DNA of 10,105 nucleotides, taken from assembly GCA_964510225.1 (NCBI GenBank), contig CAZEAN010000174.1, forward strand, positions 1-10,105. Direction: 5' to 3'. Shown piece by piece: positions 1 through 6,542 of the stretch (the first letter of the stretch is position 1; every line of letters starts with the position of its first letter). The position numbers and the translations under genes were made by a program. The notes beneath the pieces were generated by a model. It had not been told where the DNA came from and made no database searches. It worked only from the letters and a program-made list of their open reading frames with translations. This DNA is from CAZEAN01 sp964510225. GTDB lineage: Bacteria; Planctomycetota; Planctomycetia; Isosphaerales; Isosphaeraceae.

Positions 1-1018
1 CGAGTCGGTCTGGATCAGGAAACTGCTCCGGGTCGCGGTTGGCGGCGCCGAGGACGGCAAGGACAAGGTCCCCGCGATGGATCACCTGCCCCCCACACTG
101 GAGGTCTTCAAGCGCAATCCTACCGAGAAATTGGACGGGGCTCTCGAGTCGGAGAAACTCCTCGATGGCGGTCGGGATCAGCTTCGGGTCGTTGCGGAGG
201 CGATCGAGTTGCGCTTGGTCCCGGAGCAGTAGTTCTAAGCCGTTGCCAAGCAGACTTGTCGTCGTTTCGTTTCCCGCGTTGAGGAGGAGCAAGGTGTTGG
301 CGAGCAACTCGTCCGTCGAGAGGCGATCTCCCTGCTCTTCAACTTGAACAAGGGCACTGAGGAGATCGTCACGAGGGGATGACCGCAAGAGATCGACCCG
401 GCGTTCTAGGTAGGCCCGAAAGGCGATCGTACTGTCCCGGCCTCGCTGCAGTTGTTCGGGTGTAATGTTGGCGTAGAAGTTCAGCGCGACGAACGAAAAG
501 TCATCGCACCACCCTTTCACAAGATCCCGGTCTTCTTTAGGGATTCCAACCAGTTCGGAGATGACGAGCACTGGCAAAGGGACAGCGAAATCTCGGACGA
601 AATCCATGACGCTCCGGCTCCGGCCCTCCTTAAGCAACCTCTGGACTTGCCGGTCCACGGGTTCGACCCACTTCTCGACCGACGCTTTCATAAACGCCTT
701 CTGGACGAGCTTCCGGATCCGTGTATGGTCGGGTTCATCTCGCTGGAGTAGGAGGAGGGAGAGCGTGTCGAATAGAGGAGTAAGCGACTGATCGGGGAAC
801 CGATCTCTCCCGAGCCAAACTCGGTTGGAGGAGAGTCGACGATCACCGAGTGCCCAGGCAACATCCGTGTACCTTGTTAAGACCCAGGCACCCAGTCCTT
901 CGTCCCGAAAAACCGGAGCCCGTTGCCGCAAGTCGCGGTAGACCGGATACGGGTCTTCGAGCATCTGGGCGCCGAAGAGGTTCCCTTCGGCCGGAAGTGA
1001 TCCGATCCCATGTTTCAT
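1..1018 (-). CDS. Cytochrome P450, C-terminal part beyond left edge
   Basis: Heme-thiolate monooxygenase, soluble bacterial type; the substrate cannot be inferred. 339 residues are visible from the ATG at 1018 and the frame stays open to base 1. Family marks seen: the C-helix stretch DEPDHTRIR (residues 94-102), the I-helix oxygen-activation motif AGNETT (248-253), the K-helix ExxR (E287, R290), and the start of the meander (NRDPEQFPDPDRL, 327-339). The heme-binding FxxGxxxCxG segment should follow within about 40 residues but is outside the window. There is no N-terminal membrane anchor, as expected for bacterial P450s. The start is supported by AGGAG at 1026-1030, 7 bases upstream of the ATG. 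It lies about 200 bases downstream of the slipin gene on the same strand and may be co-transcribed with it. No ferredoxin or reductase partner is visible. Identification as a P450 is secure; the subfamily is not assigned. Confidence 0.95.
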   Translation of the reverse strand, partial: MKHGIGSLPAEGNLFGAQMLEDPYPVYRDLRQRAPVFRDEGLGAWVLTRYTDVAWALGDRRLSSNRVWLGRDRFPDQSLTPLFDTLSLLLLQRDEPDHTRIRKLVQKAFMKASVEKWVEPVDRQVQRLLKEGRSRSVMDFVRDFAVPLPVLVISELVGIPKEDRDLVKGWCDDFSFVALNFYANITPEQLQRGRDSTIAFRAYLERRVDLLRSSPRDDLLSALVQVEEQGDRLSTDELLANTLLLLNAGNETTTSLLGNGLELLLRDQAQLDRLRNDPKLIPTAIEEFLRLESPVQFLGRIALEDLQCGGQVIHRGDLVLAVLGAANRDPEQFPDPDRL

Positions 1019-1025
1019 CCCAGAG

Positions 1026-1030
1026 CTCCT
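1026..1030 (-). promoter_or_regulatory. Ribosome binding site of the P450 gene
   Basis: AGGAG on the minus strand, 7 bases before the ATG at 1018. It fixes the P450 start. Confidence 0.7.
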
Positions 1031-1047
1031 AGATTCGAGGCTCCCCG

Positions 1048-1074
1048 CTCCACGGTTTGCCGATCGGCGTGGAG
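1048..1074. repeat. Inverted repeat between slipin and P450 genes
   Basis: CTCCACG (1048-1054) pairs perfectly with CGTGGAG (1068-1074) around a 13-base spacer, which itself ends in the palindrome CCGATCGG (1060-1067). It sits 30-56 bases upstream of the P450 start. It could be the end of the slipin transcript, an operator for the P450 gene, or chance. No T-run follows on the minus strand, so a classical intrinsic terminator is unlikely. Confidence 0.35.
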
Positions 1075-1217
1075 TGTCTGTTGATCAACGACGACTCGTA
1101 AGTCTTCAACAGATGACAATCGTAACGGACCATGGTTACGACTGCGATAACCCCTCGATTCCGAACAGTACACGACCTTCTCTTGCACTTCTGGGCTCGT
1201 CAGGAACTCAGAGCGTC

Positions 1218-2081
1218 TCAGCCATTGTCCACCCTGTTTGCGTCTTGCTTCGCCTGACGGTCGAAGTCGACGTAGATCCGGGCGTTGGAAACCGTCGCGA
1301 GTTCTCGGAGAGTCTCCAACTCGCGGAGCCGGAGGAGTGCGGGATGCTTCTCCAAGGCAGCGGCGGTCTGCTCGCGGAGAGCCGTGGTCTGAGCTTCCGC
1401 CTCCGCCTGAAGTCGGAGCGACTCAGCACGGGCGGCGGCAGCCATCCGCTCAGATTCCGCATCTGCTTCAGAGAGCCGTCGGGTCGTCTCCACCTTGGTC
1501 TCGGCCTCAAGGCGTTGCAACTCAGCCTTTGTACGGGCTTCGACGAGTTCGGCCTGACTGGTACGTTCAGCGGCAAGGACTTTATTCATGATCGCCTGGA
1601 GATTGCCTGGGAAGATGATGTCCTTGACATCGGCCCGGGCAATGGAGACACCGTAGCCGCCAGCCGTCTTGTAGGCGTCACGCTGGATATCCTCGCTAAG
1701 CCGGTTACGGTCAGTGAGGATCTCATCCAGCGTCATCGAGGCGAGAGAGCGTCGAGCGGCGAGTTGGACATCGGTGTAGAGGCGATCCTCATAGTTGGCC
1801 ACTGCATGGATCGCGGCCCGAGGATCAACCACGCGGTACTGTACCGTGATGCTGATTCGGATCGCGACCTTATCTGCGGTGAGGATCTCCTGACCTTTGA
1901 TGGTCAAATCACATTCGCGGAGGTCGACCAAGACAACCTCCACTCGAGGTTTCCGCCAGAATCCGAAGTCGAACTGAGCGGGGACCTTATAGCGGCCAGC
2001 CTCCAAAATCTTGAGGAGGACACCGTCCTCATACCAAAGGCCCCGGTGCGTATCTTTGATGATCACTTCATACGAGCGCAT
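1218..2081 (-). CDS. Slipin (SPFH/band 7, stomatin-like) protein without membrane hairpin
   Basis: A 287-residue SPFH-domain protein. Such proteins oligomerise on membranes and organise membrane microdomains or control associated proteases. Slipin signatures: an N-terminal beta region (RGLWYEDGVLLKILEAGRY, 13-31), VDLRE (52-56), the conserved helix with DVQLAARRSLASMTLDEIL (104-122), and the GVSIARADVKDIIFP segment (144-158). Residues about 170-245 are Ala/Glu/Arg-rich and probably form a coiled coil. Typical stomatins have a hydrophobic hairpin before the SPFH domain; here the protein starts directly with MRSYEVIIKD. A TGA lies in frame immediately before the ATG, so an N-terminal extension is excluded unless there is an error. 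No good Shine-Dalgarno sequence precedes the start. No NfeD partner gene is visible. The P450 gene follows 199 bases downstream on the same strand. Confidence 0.9.
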   Translation of the reverse strand: MRSYEVIIKDTHRGLWYEDGVLLKILEAGRYKVPAQFDFGFWRKPRVEVVLVDLRECDLTIKGQEILTADKVAIRISITVQYRVVDPRAAIHAVANYEDRLYTDVQLAARRSLASMTLDEILTDRNRLSEDIQRDAYKTAGGYGVSIARADVKDIIFPGNLQAIMNKVLAAERTSQAELVEARTKAELQRLEAETKVETTRRLSEADAESERMAAAARAESLRLQAEAEAQTTALREQTAAALEKHPALLRLRELETLRELATVSNARIYVDFDRQAKQDANRVDNG

Positions 2082-2446
2082 TCAACAATCCAGTGCCAAT
2101 GGCACGACAAAATGGTGGTTGGGCGGCTCCGGAGCTCAGGCCGATCTGTGGAACGATGATTGGGATTCGAATTCCCCGTCGCGAGATCATAAAGCGTTGG
2201 TGGAGGCCCGCTCCCATGGGAAGTGGGCAGCCTCCGCCTTGATCCTTCGCCACGGACCTGGCCGGAGCCATCTATAGAGGGTTTACAGGAGACAGACACA
2301 CCTCCTGCCCTGAGGTTCGGTCGTTCTGGAGTCTTCCACACTCTAAAACAACATTCGTGGTGAGATAGTTGTATTGTTGACAACTCCCTTAGAACAATGA
2401 AAACTTAGCCAAAATAGAGCGCTGAAACTAAACCAAAGGTCGATTG
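2082..2446. other. Intergenic region between divergent genes
   Basis: 365 bases between the leftward slipin gene and the rightward hypothetical gene, so it should hold both promoters. Short reading frames here have no protein-like character and I do not call them. A TTGACA matching a -35 box occurs at 2377-2382, but the sequence 17 bases further on has no convincing -10 box. GTTGT (2368-2372) and ACAAC (2380-2384) form a small inverted repeat around the same spot. On the minus strand near 2155-2185 there is a T-arm-like GGGGAATTCGAATCCC, but no complete tRNA can be folded around it. Confidence 0.5.
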
Positions 2447-3235
2447 ATGCTGCTTCAGACCCTGCTGATCGTGACAATTGCGGGCCCCACCGAAAACTTA
2501 TCGCTTCCTCCGAGACCTTCAACAGCAACCCAAGGGAGCGAATTCGCCCAGTCGATTCGCCGCCTTCCCTTGCAGGAACGTGAGGAACGGATCGTCCGCG
2601 AGGTTCTCAGAGGAAACGTTCCCGATTTCCTCCGATTACTCGTTCCGATCACAGTCAAAGCTGGCGGACATCGCGCCACCTACAAGGTCACCGCGGACTA
2701 TCTGGCGATCGGGTCAGATACGGACATGTTCTACACGCCGATTACTCCCACTACCGCCCAACGGATCGCTGACCAACTCGACTGCGTGCTCCCAACAACC
2801 AAGATTGTTGACGACGTCCACAATGCCGCAGATTGGACGCCAGAACCGCTTCCAATCCCACCGACACCTGCAATGACAACAGTTCCCGTCTTTCTCCAGC
2901 ACAACAGGATGCTCCTTGATCAACGAGCTGGACAGCCACAGCGCAAGTTAGTCGCTGGCACAAAGAAGGACATCGTCATCACCAACCGGCTGCTCGATCG
3001 TCCAGGGAGAGTGGCGATCTACGGTTGGCATTACCCCAATGGCAAACCCATCCAACCACTCTACACCGGCCACATCGCCTCCTATGTCGACTACAGCCAT
3101 GGCGTCCGCTTCGTGAGGCGTCGAATGATTGTGGATAATGAGCCGATGACCATCGAAAACGTCCTTGCTGACCCAGAACTTGCACCTCTGCTGAGCACCG
3201 AAGGGGTGATGAAAAGTAAGTACTACAATCAGTAA
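2447..3235 (+). CDS. Unrecognised, possibly exported protein of 262 aa
   Basis: I do not recognise the family. The start at ATG 2447 is preferred over the TTG one codon earlier because AAAGG (2435-2439) lies 7 bases before it. The N-terminus (MLLQTLLIVTIAG) is hydrophobic but lacks the usual positive charge, so export is possible but weakly supported. Residues 21-60 are polar and charged, with EREERIVREVLRGNVPDFLR (44-63) likely helical. A Pro-rich linker (131-143, TPEPLPIPPTPAM) splits the protein. The C-terminal half has dense aromatic/His stretches that look conserved or catalytic: IYGWHYPNGKPIQPLYTGH (191-209) and YVDYSHGVRFVRR (213-225). H195, H209, D215 and H218 could be active-site or metal residues; this is inference. 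Codon use resembles the neighbours. It stands alone, with long gaps on both sides. Confidence 0.8.
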   Translation: MLLQTLLIVTIAGPTENLSLPPRPSTATQGSEFAQSIRRLPLQEREERIVREVLRGNVPDFLRLLVPITVKAGGHRATYKVTADYLAIGSDTDMFYTPITPTTAQRIADQLDCVLPTTKIVDDVHNAADWTPEPLPIPPTPAMTTVPVFLQHNRMLLDQRAGQPQRKLVAGTKKDIVITNRLLDRPGRVAIYGWHYPNGKPIQPLYTGHIASYVDYSHGVRFVRRRMIVDNEPMTIENVLADPELAPLLSTEGVMKSKYYNQ

Positions 3236-3581
3236 GGCGAGGCCTCAATCAAATGACAGATGATCTCTCAGCGTTCCTTGTGGATTTGATCACTGAGCCG
3301 AAATGGGCGAACCCATCGTGAGTCGATTATTTGCTTGTCCCAAAAGAACATGGCAATTTGTTCCATCCTGCGGCACTGATTGGGTCGATGCATTAGCCCA
3401 TTATGAAGAATTAAAGACCAATTCAAAATAGAAAATTGCAATTTTTGTTTATACAATTAAACTTACAAGAAAAAGCAAAGAATTTGTTGTAAACGACTTT
3501 AGCTATACATACAAACATGTAGTAACACTTAATTTTCTTATGAAAATCTAGCTCTATCACTTAAGAACTATTTGGTAGGGT

Positions 3582-3812
3582 ATGGCACCTGGCAACCCAC
3601 TCGTTGAACCTTATGCCAACGTCTACCTGCAATGCCCTGGTCCGGCCAATTACAATCACTGTTGGATGAGATGACAACCGCAAGAGACACGGTATCGCTT
3701 TCTTCCAATACATCAGGATCCTGAAGCAGAGATTCATCTCGAAGCCATGCGTTGGCTCATAACTAGCGACATCGTCAGTCGCCTGGGAGAATGGGCGACC
3801 CTCAGCCGGTGA
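3582..3812 (+). pseudogene. Interrupted small reading frame, probable gene remnant
   Basis: Starting at ATG 3582 the frame gives MAPGNPLVEPYANVYLQCPG and continues to NHCWMR, then meets a TGA at 3672-3674. The same frame then stays open for 45 codons (QPQETRYRFLPIHQDPEAEI, then HLEAMRWLITSDIVSRLGEWATLSR) to a TGA at 3810-3812. Both halves read like ordinary protein with balanced composition, and their GC matches neighbouring genes rather than the AT-rich island just upstream. The simplest reading is a small gene of about 75 residues inactivated by one nonsense mutation. A sequencing error, or UGA recoding, would look the same. A TAG at 3576-3578 blocks extension upstream. A weak GGTAGGG lies just before the ATG. 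I do not recognise the family. Confidence 0.4.
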
Positions 3813-3850
3813 AAACCTTCAACCGGATCATCATTCCAGAGTCGAGTTCC

Positions 3851-3856
3851 AGGAGG
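3851..3856 (+). promoter_or_regulatory. Ribosome binding site deciding the antiporter start
   Basis: Perfect AGGAGG with 9 bases to GTG 3866. The ATG at 3791 in the same frame has no such site and lies inside the remnant frame, so GTG 3866 is the better start. Confidence 0.75.
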
Positions 3857-3865
3857 TATCGCGTC

Positions 3866-5002
3866 GTGATCGATCCGATCGTGATTGGAAAGTTTATTGG
3901 TGGGGTCGCTGCGTTAATCTTTGGCGCACGACTCCTCGTCATTGGCGCCTCCAAACTCGCACTCGCTGTGGGACTCCCAACCCTCGTGATCGGGTTGACT
4001 GTCGTCGCCTTTGGAACCGGATCACCAGAGCTAGCCGTCACGCTCGGTTCTGCGATTACGGGTGCCGAAGACATCGGTCTCGGAAACGTCATTGGAAGCA
4101 ACATCGCCAACATCTTGTTTGTGGTCGGAATCTCCTCCCTCGTGATTCCGATGCCGGTCCAGACTCGGCTCGTTCGATGGGACATCCCCATCATGATCGT
4201 CGTTTCGGTTGGACTCTTGCTCCTCACGATCGACGGCAACCTCAACCGGATCGATGGAGCCATCCTCTTCACGGGGATTGTGCTCTATACAATTCTCTCG
4301 ATCGTTTACGGTCGTCGGAGTCAATCTGCCGAATCGGAAAACGCGACCGACGAATCGAGTAAGACCGACAAGCCCAAAAATACCCGGGGAATTCCCATCC
4401 AATTTGGCTTAATCGTGATCGGTCTAATACTCTTGATCTTCGGTGCGCGTTATCTCGTGGAGGCCGCCACGGAGATGGCCTCTGCATTAGGGGTCAACGA
4501 CCTAGTAATCGGTTTAACGCTCGTCGCAATTGGAACTTCGCTCCCGGAAGCGGCGACTTCCTTGGTCGCGAGCATCCGAGGTGAGCGTGATATCGCCATT
4601 GGAAACGCCGTCGGGAGTAACATTTTCAATATCCTGGCCGTTTTGGGACTTACGGCGTTGGTCTCGCCCATCGGGATCAGTGTTTCACCCGGAGTCCTCC
4701 GCTTTGATCTCCCGATCATGATTGCGGTGGCAGTCGCAACCCTCCCAATCGTGATCACAGGACAGCGGATCGCCCGTTGGGAAGGTTTCCTATTCGTTCT
4801 CTACTATTTTGCCTATATCGCCTACGTTTATTATTCTGATCTTAAAGAAGGTGAAACACCCGTTTTTGATGCGGTGATGCTCATTTTTGTGATTCCTTTG
4901 ACAATCCTCGGTCTCGGGGTCTCACTCCTCCGCGCGCTGAGGTCTCATCGGATCCGCCGAGCGGAAAAGGCGAAATCAGAGGAGGCACCGTCAACTGAGT
5001 AA
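3866..5002 (+). CDS. CaCA-family Na+/Ca2+ antiporter (YrbG-like)
   Basis: Inner-membrane cation/Ca2+ exchanger of 378 residues, the usual size for bacterial YrbG-type proteins. It shows the inverted duplication of the family: alpha-1 repeat about residues 46-86 (FGTGSPELAVTLGSA, then GNVIGSNIANI) and alpha-2 repeat about 219-259 (IGTSLPEAATSLVAS, then GNAVGSNIFNI). The paired acidic residues E55 and E228 and the GSN motifs (77-79, 250-252) are the expected ion ligands. Alpha-1 has GTGSPE where GTSxPE is more usual. About ten membrane segments are visible, with a charged loop at 151-175 between the halves and a charged C-terminal tail (360-378). Starting at GTG 3866 the protein opens directly with the first membrane helix, as in relatives. 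Transport of Ca2+ is family knowledge; the physiological ion is not shown here. It converges on the HNH gene with a 3-base gap. Confidence 0.93.
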   Translation: MIDPIVIGKFIGGVAALIFGARLLVIGASKLALAVGLPTLVIGLTVVAFGTGSPELAVTLGSAITGAEDIGLGNVIGSNIANILFVVGISSLVIPMPVQTRLVRWDIPIMIVVSVGLLLLTIDGNLNRIDGAILFTGIVLYTILSIVYGRRSQSAESENATDESSKTDKPKNTRGIPIQFGLIVIGLILLIFGARYLVEAATEMASALGVNDLVIGLTLVAIGTSLPEAATSLVASIRGERDIAIGNAVGSNIFNILAVLGLTALVSPIGISVSPGVLRFDLPIMIAVAVATLPIVITGQRIARWEGFLFVLYYFAYIAYVYYSDLKEGETPVFDAVMLIFVIPLTILGLGVSLLRALRSHRIRRAEKAKSEEAPSTE

Positions 5003-5005
5003 ACT

Positions 5006-5344
5006 TCAAGAAGAAGGTGGTGGGTCGCGCCAACGATCGGCGCGACGCTGCAAGAGCCGTTCGATGAACTCCTCATACTCAGCAGAAGAGCGTCGACGTT
5101 TTGGATCCCATCGTCGCCCTTTTTCGTGATTGCACGAGCCGTGCACGAGCGCTAGATTCCCAAGATCTTCGGTCCCACCTCGGCTCTTGGCGCGAATATG
5201 CTCAAGCGTTGCTCCTTCTCCGGATGCGGGATCAAAGGCCAAGGGACCGTTGCAGATCAGACATTTGCCAACCCAGAGACCGTCGCGGATCTCGAATGTC
5301 TGATCGGTCTCAGCGACGCTTAAGAGCTTGTTCTTGATAGGCAT
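5006..5344 (-). CDS. Small stand-alone HNH endonuclease-type protein
   Basis: 112 residues, almost entirely one HNH nuclease fold. Visible motif: CLIC (C28, C31), then LEH (E48, H49), N63, H68, and CN..K (C71, N72, K75). C28, C31 and C71, with H68 or another residue, probably bind structural zinc, while H49, N63 and N72 form the HNH catalytic signature. The C-terminus is Arg-rich (KGRRWDPKRRR, 75-85), suited to DNA contact. An in-frame TGA six codons upstream limits the start to the ATG at 5344, although no clear Shine-Dalgarno sequence precedes it. Stand-alone HNH proteins of this size occur as orphan nucleases, in phages and in mobile elements; nothing else mobile is visible here, and no methylase or immunity gene lies beside it. 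Its cellular role is unknown. Confidence 0.87.
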   Translation of the reverse strand: MPIKNKLLSVAETDQTFEIRDGLWVGKCLICNGPLAFDPASGEGATLEHIRAKSRGGTEDLGNLALVHGSCNHEKGRRWDPKRRRSSAEYEEFIERLLQRRADRWRDPPPSS

Positions 5345-5406
5345 TTGATGAGGGTGAAGTCAGCGAGGTCGGGAATGGGATCGTGGTTTGAACTGATTCT
5401 GGTTGC

Positions 5407-5450
5407 TATAACGAATCGGTATCCCCGGACGTCCTTAACCAGACGTCCTT
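5407..5450 (+). promoter_or_regulatory. Candidate control region of the isomerase-like gene
   Basis: TATAAC (5407-5412) resembles a -10 box but no good -35 box is spaced correctly. Downstream, GACGTCCTT occurs twice (5428-5436 and 5442-5450) with a 14-base period; each copy contains the palindrome GACGTC. It lies 46-68 bases before GTG 5496. It could be an operator or chance. Confidence 0.3.
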
Positions 5451-5483
5451 GGGCATCCTACCATTGATTCAATCCCGAGCGGG

Positions 5484-5490
5484 AAAGGGG
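5484..5490 (+). promoter_or_regulatory. Ribosome binding site of the isomerase-like gene
   Basis: AAAGGGG with 5 bases to GTG 5496. It supports the GTG start of the TIM-barrel gene. Confidence 0.55.
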
Positions 5491-5495
5491 CCAAG

Positions 5496-6344
5496 GTGTC
5501 TGCAACGAGTCCTCCTCCATTTGCGTTAGGCGTCTGTAGCTGGAGCTTACAGGTAACGAGCGTACCGGAACTGGATCGATTACTCCGCGTGCTTGAAGTC
5601 AATGCGACCCAGATCGCGTGTGGCGATCCCCATCATGCCTCTTGGAACGAAGGGGATTCGATGCCGGAAGCAGCCCTTGCAGCCGGCTTCGTCATGACCG
5701 GCGCCATGCTTGGATTTCCGGGCGAAGATTACACCACGCCCGCGACGATTCAAGCGACTGGTGGGTTCGGTCCCGTCACCGATCGCCCCGAACGATTGGA
5801 TCGACTTTATTGGGCCTTGGAACGCACCAAGGCACTCGGTCTTTCTGACCTTATGCTCCACGCCGGATTTATTCCCGAACGATCTTCTCCCGATCGAGAT
5901 CCGTTTCTTGAGACCCTTAAAACGGCGGCGGCGGCAGCACGATCCGCAGGGGTTACTCTTGCATTCGAGACGGGTCAAGAACAGGCCTCACTCCTCCGTT
6001 TGACGCTCGACGAGTTGGCCGAACCAAGCCTCAAGATCAATTTTGATCCGGCGAACATGTTACTCTATGACATGGGCGATCCAATCGAGGCTGTCCGGAT
6101 CCTAGGACCTGATATTAAGAGTGTTCACTGCAAGGACGCAAAGCGACCAACAACGTCCGGAGAATGGGGAACCGAAGTACCACTCGGTGAAGGTGAAGTT
6201 GATTTCCCTCAATTTCTCAAGACACTTCATGAGGTCGGGTACCGCGGTCCGCTGATGATCGAGCGTGAAGTCGGTGATCAAGCAGCTCGGATCCGGGACA
6301 TCGGTACCGGGTTGACCTACTTACGTGGTCTCTTGGCGGACTGA
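5496..6344 (+). CDS. Sugar phosphate isomerase/epimerase-like TIM-barrel protein
   Basis: A 282-residue protein of the xylose isomerase-like TIM-barrel superfamily, soluble and probably cytoplasmic. Members interconvert or cleave sugars, inositols or hydroxypyruvate using one divalent metal. Expected metal ligands, one per strand end, are visible: E158 (LAFETGQE), D184 (INFDPANM), H211 (VHCKDA) and E256 (MIERE). The N-terminal strand is LGVCSWSLQ (11-19), and HAGFIPE (122-128) is a further barrel-strand motif. PLGEGEVDFPQFL (229-241) is the usual substrate-side loop before the last strands. There is no signal peptide or twin-arginine leader, unlike many relatives in planctomycetes. The GTG start is set by the ribosome binding site. 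The gene stands alone (151 bases after the divergent HNH start, 198 bases before the EF-hand gene), so the context does not reveal the substrate. Confidence 0.9.
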   Translation: MSATSPPPFALGVCSWSLQVTSVPELDRLLRVLEVNATQIACGDPHHASWNEGDSMPEAALAAGFVMTGAMLGFPGEDYTTPATIQATGGFGPVTDRPERLDRLYWALERTKALGLSDLMLHAGFIPERSSPDRDPFLETLKTAAAAARSAGVTLAFETGQEQASLLRLTLDELAEPSLKINFDPANMLLYDMGDPIEAVRILGPDIKSVHCKDAKRPTTSGEWGTEVPLGEGEVDFPQFLKTLHEVGYRGPLMIEREVGDQAARIRDIGTGLTYLRGLLAD

Positions 6345-6462
6345 ATGCGCTGAGCCCGAGATCGCGTCTTGCTGATGCTCTCCTGCGTCGAATCTGGACC
6401 TTTTGGAATCACTTCATCTTGGCTTAAGGTTGCCCCAGTAGAATCTGTCTGTAACGGTCGAG

Positions 6463-6478
6463 CGATCGAGCTTGATCG
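6463..6478. promoter_or_regulatory. Imperfect palindrome upstream of EF-hand gene
   Basis: CGATCGAGCTTGATCG is a palindrome except for one mismatched pair (14 of 16 bases symmetric). It lies 65-80 bases before the EF-hand ATG, a plausible operator place. CGATC is common in this DNA, so chance is likely enough. Confidence 0.25.
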
Positions 6479-6529
6479 TTCACAGATCGACAACCAGCCA
6501 ATGACGGTTCTGAGTTCCAAATCCGAACG

Positions 6530-6535
6530 GAGGAG
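6530..6535 (+). promoter_or_regulatory. Ribosome binding site deciding the EF-hand protein start
   Basis: GAGGAG with 7 bases to ATG 6543, which is followed at once by a signal peptide. This rejects the longer frame open from 6369. Confidence 0.7.
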
Positions 6536-6542
6536 CATTGCA

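Larger units (their letters stand above)
3236..3865. other. 630-base gap with AT-rich island and decayed frame
   Basis: No intact gene is called here. The stretch 3421-3540 has about 22% GC by direct count (27 of 120), against roughly 50-58% in sampled coding lines. Small frames exist at 3253-3321 (22 codons) and 3303-3431 (42 codons; contains WQFVPSCGTDWVDALAHYEE), but neither has a convincing ribosome binding site and both may be chance. The segment 3582-3812 looks like a broken gene and is listed separately. The last 50 bases carry the ribosome binding site of the antiporter gene. Confidence 0.55.

Noticed and set aside
1074..2159. 361-codon open frame on the plus strand
   Set aside because: It lies antisense to the slipin gene, has no recognisable domain, and its openness follows from the codon use of the real gene.
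2130..2200. tRNA-like T-arm on the minus strand (GGGGAATTCGAATCCC)
   Set aside because: The T-stem closes poorly with the canonical TTCGAAT loop, and no matching acceptor, D-arm or anticodon arm could be folded around it. A tRNA-detection covariance search would settle it.
2063..2383. 106-codon minus-strand frame upstream of the slipin gene
   Set aside because: Composition (many Arg, Ser, Pro, Cys) is that of non-coding DNA, there is no ribosome binding site, and it overlaps the slipin start in another frame.
3268..3456. 62-codon minus-strand frame in the AT-rich gap
   Set aside because: No ribosome binding site or recognisable motif, and it begins inside the AT-rich island where open frames arise easily.
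4030..4760. Several minus-strand frames within the antiporter gene
   Set aside because: They mirror the duplicated alpha repeats of the antiporter; no independent signal supports them.
6369..6542. 58-codon upstream extension of the EF-hand gene
   Set aside because: ATG 6543 has an excellent ribosome binding site and begins a signal peptide, which an extension would bury inside the protein.
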